Origin: Mollicutes bacterium | Lineage (GTDB): Bacteria; Bacillota_I; Bacilli_A; Izemoplasmatales; Izemoplasmataceae | Direction: 5' to 3' | NCBI GenBank assembly: GCA_003559585.1 | Contig: PWKX01000167.1 | Span: forward strand, 1 to 8,395 | DNA length: 8,395 bases | In this document: positions 7,089-8,395 of the stretch, one piece after another | Layout: each line of letters begins with the position of its first letter | Position numbering within the stretch: position 1 is the stretch's first letter | Made by a program: the position numbers and the translations under genes | The notes under the pieces: generated by a model | Told to the model about the DNA's origin: nothing | What the model saw: the letters and a program-made list of their open reading frames with translations, nothing else | Databases searched by the model: none

Positions 7089-7946
7089 TTAGTTGTTTAA
7101 GGTCGTGTGTTGATTTACATATGTTAATAATGATCGATATGGTTCATCATAATCTTCGTCCAAAGTAAGTTGTATGTTTTTAACAGGCAATGTTGGTAAA
7201 AGCGAACATTCGAAAGCTTGTTCATCTTCGTAAAAACGGTAGGCCCCATCTTGATGTTCATAACCTTTCGATTTGGTCAAAGGCATGCTTGCTAATGATT
7301 CGATGACCATGTCAAACCAATCTTTAAAAGCGCCTGTTTGTGATGCTTTTCTTTTTTCAGCCACACGTTTGATGGTTTTTTGTATGTTGCGTTGTTTGAT
7401 ATAAACAACCAATGGATTCAGTGGTTTGATGTGTGTGATGAGTTCTTTAAAATATTGTCTCATTTGTGTCTGAGTTAAGCCGTATTTCAACCATAAAACT
7501 TCATAGTGGTTTTGCAAAAATGCACCACCGTAAAGATATAAAGTTTTTTTATCATGTTGCTGAGCAAACTGTTGCCATAATGCAAAATATATCCGTTTAA
7601 AGGTCTTAAAATCAGCCTTATTAATTAACTGATGTGATGAAAACACCTCGTAAAACGGATCATCAAAACGTGGGCGTTTGACTTTTGTAAACGCCGTGAT
7701 GATAACATCACCAAGTTGCATCGAAACGTTTTCGATGTCATTTGCCATGTGTGAAAACCGTGTTAACATCGTTTGGTATTCAGCGTGACTCATCACCGAT
7801 AGATAGCCTGAATCAATGGGGTTAAGCGCCCCTTCTTCATATTGTTTGATGGGTCGATTAACTGTTAGGTCTTCACTGAGACGTCTTGAATAAACGGTTT
7901 TACCACTACCTGGTAAACCTTCTAAAAAAATGATATGGTGTGGCAT
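7089..7946 (-). CDS. P-loop kinase-like NTPase, function unknown
   Basis: 285 aa. A Walker A motif GLPGSGKT at residues 10-17 follows a hydrophobic beta strand (HIIFLE) at the N-terminus, as in nucleoside, nucleotide and other small-molecule kinases. A buried strand LYLYGGAFLQN (136-146) has no clear acidic Walker B. IKPLNPLVVYIKQ (173-185) followed by a basic helix (about 186-201) resembles the strand-plus-lid region of the thymidylate-kinase-like fold. The substrate is not identifiable. There is no signal peptide or membrane helix. The ATG at 7946 is chosen because AAAGGTG lies 9 bases upstream and the P-loop then sits at the usual position; a GTG at 8003 would add 19 residues but has no ribosome binding site. 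It lies 179 bases downstream of the amidohydrolase gene on the same strand, and co-transcription is possible since no terminator is seen between them. Confidence 0.75.
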   Translation of the reverse strand: MPHHIIFLEGLPGSGKTVYSRRLSEDLTVNRPIKQYEEGALNPIDSGYLSVMSHAEYQTMLTRFSHMANDIENVSMQLGDVIITAFTKVKRPRFDDPFYEVFSSHQLINKADFKTFKRIYFALWQQFAQQHDKKTLYLYGGAFLQNHYEVLWLKYGLTQTQMRQYFKELITHIKPLNPLVVYIKQRNIQKTIKRVAEKRKASQTGAFKDWFDMVIESLASMPLTKSKGYEHQDGAYRFYEDEQAFECSLLPTLPVKNIQLTLDEDYDEPYRSLLTYVNQHTTLNN

Positions 7947-8056
7947 GTTAAGCAGCACCTTTCTTTGATGTAAATGAATGTGGTAAATGCGGAGCAGAGA
8001 CACGTTGGTTGCATGTTCATTTTTAGCATGGCATCTTGCTCACAAATGGTTTTCGT

Positions 8057-8125
8057 TTAGTTCATTGACGCACCCTGTGATTTAAACCAGTCAATGATGT
8101 TTAGATGATTTTCTAAATCTTTAAA
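8057..8125 (-). other. In-frame open tail after the amidohydrolase stop
   Basis: Directly after the TAA at 8126-8128, the same frame stays open for 22 codons (F-K-D-L-E-N-H-L-N-I-I-D-W-F-K-S-Q-G-A-S-M-N) and then reaches TAA at 8057-8059. The peptide is protein-like and free of rare residues. It could be a lost C-terminal extension cut off by a stop mutation. The core domain already appears complete without it, and no ribosome binding site precedes it, so it is not called as a gene. Confidence 0.35.
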
Positions 8126-8395
8126 TTAAACAAGCGCCCCGCCCTTCATGACATATTGAATGGTATTTAAATGATTGATGTCTTCAGTAGGGTTTTCACG
8201 GCAAATAACTAAATCAGCCTTTTTACCCACTTCAATGCTGCCAATATCGTTTTGTAAACCAAGTAAATACGCAGCGTTAATCGTGGCTGTTTTCAAAGCA
8301 TCCAATGCAGACATCCCATATGATTGATACAATGACAACTCACGGTGAAGCATGCCATGCGGCACATACCCAGCACCACTAGCCCCGGCATCGAC
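8126..8395 (-). CDS. Amidohydrolase family protein, C-terminal part only
   Basis: The frame is open to the right edge, so only the last 89 residues are seen. They match the end of metal-dependent TIM-barrel amidohydrolases of the imidazolonepropionase/dipeptidase-like group. VDAGAS at the left end of the fragment is the position of the conserved metal-site Asp (usually in T-D-A-G). Then come the helix Y-G-M-S-A-L-D-A-L-K-T-A-T, N-A-A-Y-L-L-G-L, and the closing small beta domain I-G-S-I-E-V-G-K-K-A-D-L-V-I followed by Y-V-M-K-G-G. The substrate cannot be deduced from this end. The histidine ligands and the start lie outside the window. The gene precedes the P-loop NTPase gene on the same strand. 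Confidence 0.85.
   Translation of the reverse strand, partial: VDAGASGAGYVPHGMLHRELSLYQSYGMSALDALKTATINAAYLLGLQNDIGSIEVGKKADLVICRENPTEDINHLNTIQYVMKGGALV

Noticed and set aside
7947..8003. 19-residue N-terminal extension of the P-loop NTPase from a GTG
   Set aside because: No ribosome binding site precedes the GTG, while the ATG at 7946 has one and places the P-loop at the usual distance from the N-terminus.
8062..8097. Inverted repeat TCATTGAC/GTCAATGA as a terminator
   Set aside because: The loop is 20 bases and no T run follows on either strand.
1..8395. Mycoplasma-type code with TGA as tryptophan
   Set aside because: Genes end properly at TGA (973-975 and 4796-4798) and all internal tryptophans are TGG.
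1..8395. CRISPR arrays, tRNA or rRNA genes, insertion sequences
   Set aside because: No regularly spaced repeats, tRNA cloverleaf patterns, rRNA sequence or transposase-like genes were seen on either strand.

Overview
The window is low-GC, gene-dense DNA with short intergenic gaps, strong AAGGGG/GAGGGG-type ribosome binding sites and hairpin-plus-T-run terminators. TGA is used as an ordinary stop (ends of the genes at 973 and 4796), so the genetic code is standard and not the Mycoplasma/Spiroplasma code. Together with an RCC1-repeat surface-type protein and a c-di-GMP/glycosyltransferase operon, this suggests a Bacillota or deep-branching Mycoplasmatota lineage (Acholeplasma/Izemoplasma-like). 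That placement is inference; no marker gene is present.

Layout. Positions 1-930 (+) hold the 3' part of an RCC1-repeat protein, ending in a bidirectional terminator (941-970) shared with the convergent operon. Positions 973-6781 (-) hold a tightly coupled three-gene operon, transcribed right to left: a 661-aa multidomain regulator (MBL/ODP-like, GGDEF-like and receiver-like domains, each missing its catalytic residues), a 954-aa membrane glycosyltransferase with a long HEAT-like helical insert, and a 315-aa GAF-GGDEF diguanylate cyclase. The 307-base gap at 6782-7088 holds the operon's likely promoter, a strong two-way hairpin terminator, and what looks like the decayed 5' end of a HAD-family hydrolase gene with its Shine-Dalgarno sequence intact. 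Positions 7089-7946 (-) hold a P-loop kinase-like NTPase. Positions 8126-8395 (-) hold the C-terminal end of an amidohydrolase that continues past the right edge.

How the genes may work together. The most notable unit is the operon. The last gene carries the sequence motifs of an active diguanylate cyclase. The middle gene is a processive GT-2 polysaccharide synthase of the cellulose synthase/NodC/IcaA type. The first gene looks like a non-catalytic scaffold or receptor: an oxygen-binding-diiron-like fold without its metal ligands, a GGDEF domain without its signature, and a receiver domain with Glu in place of the phospho-accepting Asp. The inferred system is a c-di-GMP-linked exopolysaccharide machine controlled by a pseudoenzyme. 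No PilZ motif is visible in any of the three proteins, so the c-di-GMP receptor, if there is one, is not obvious.
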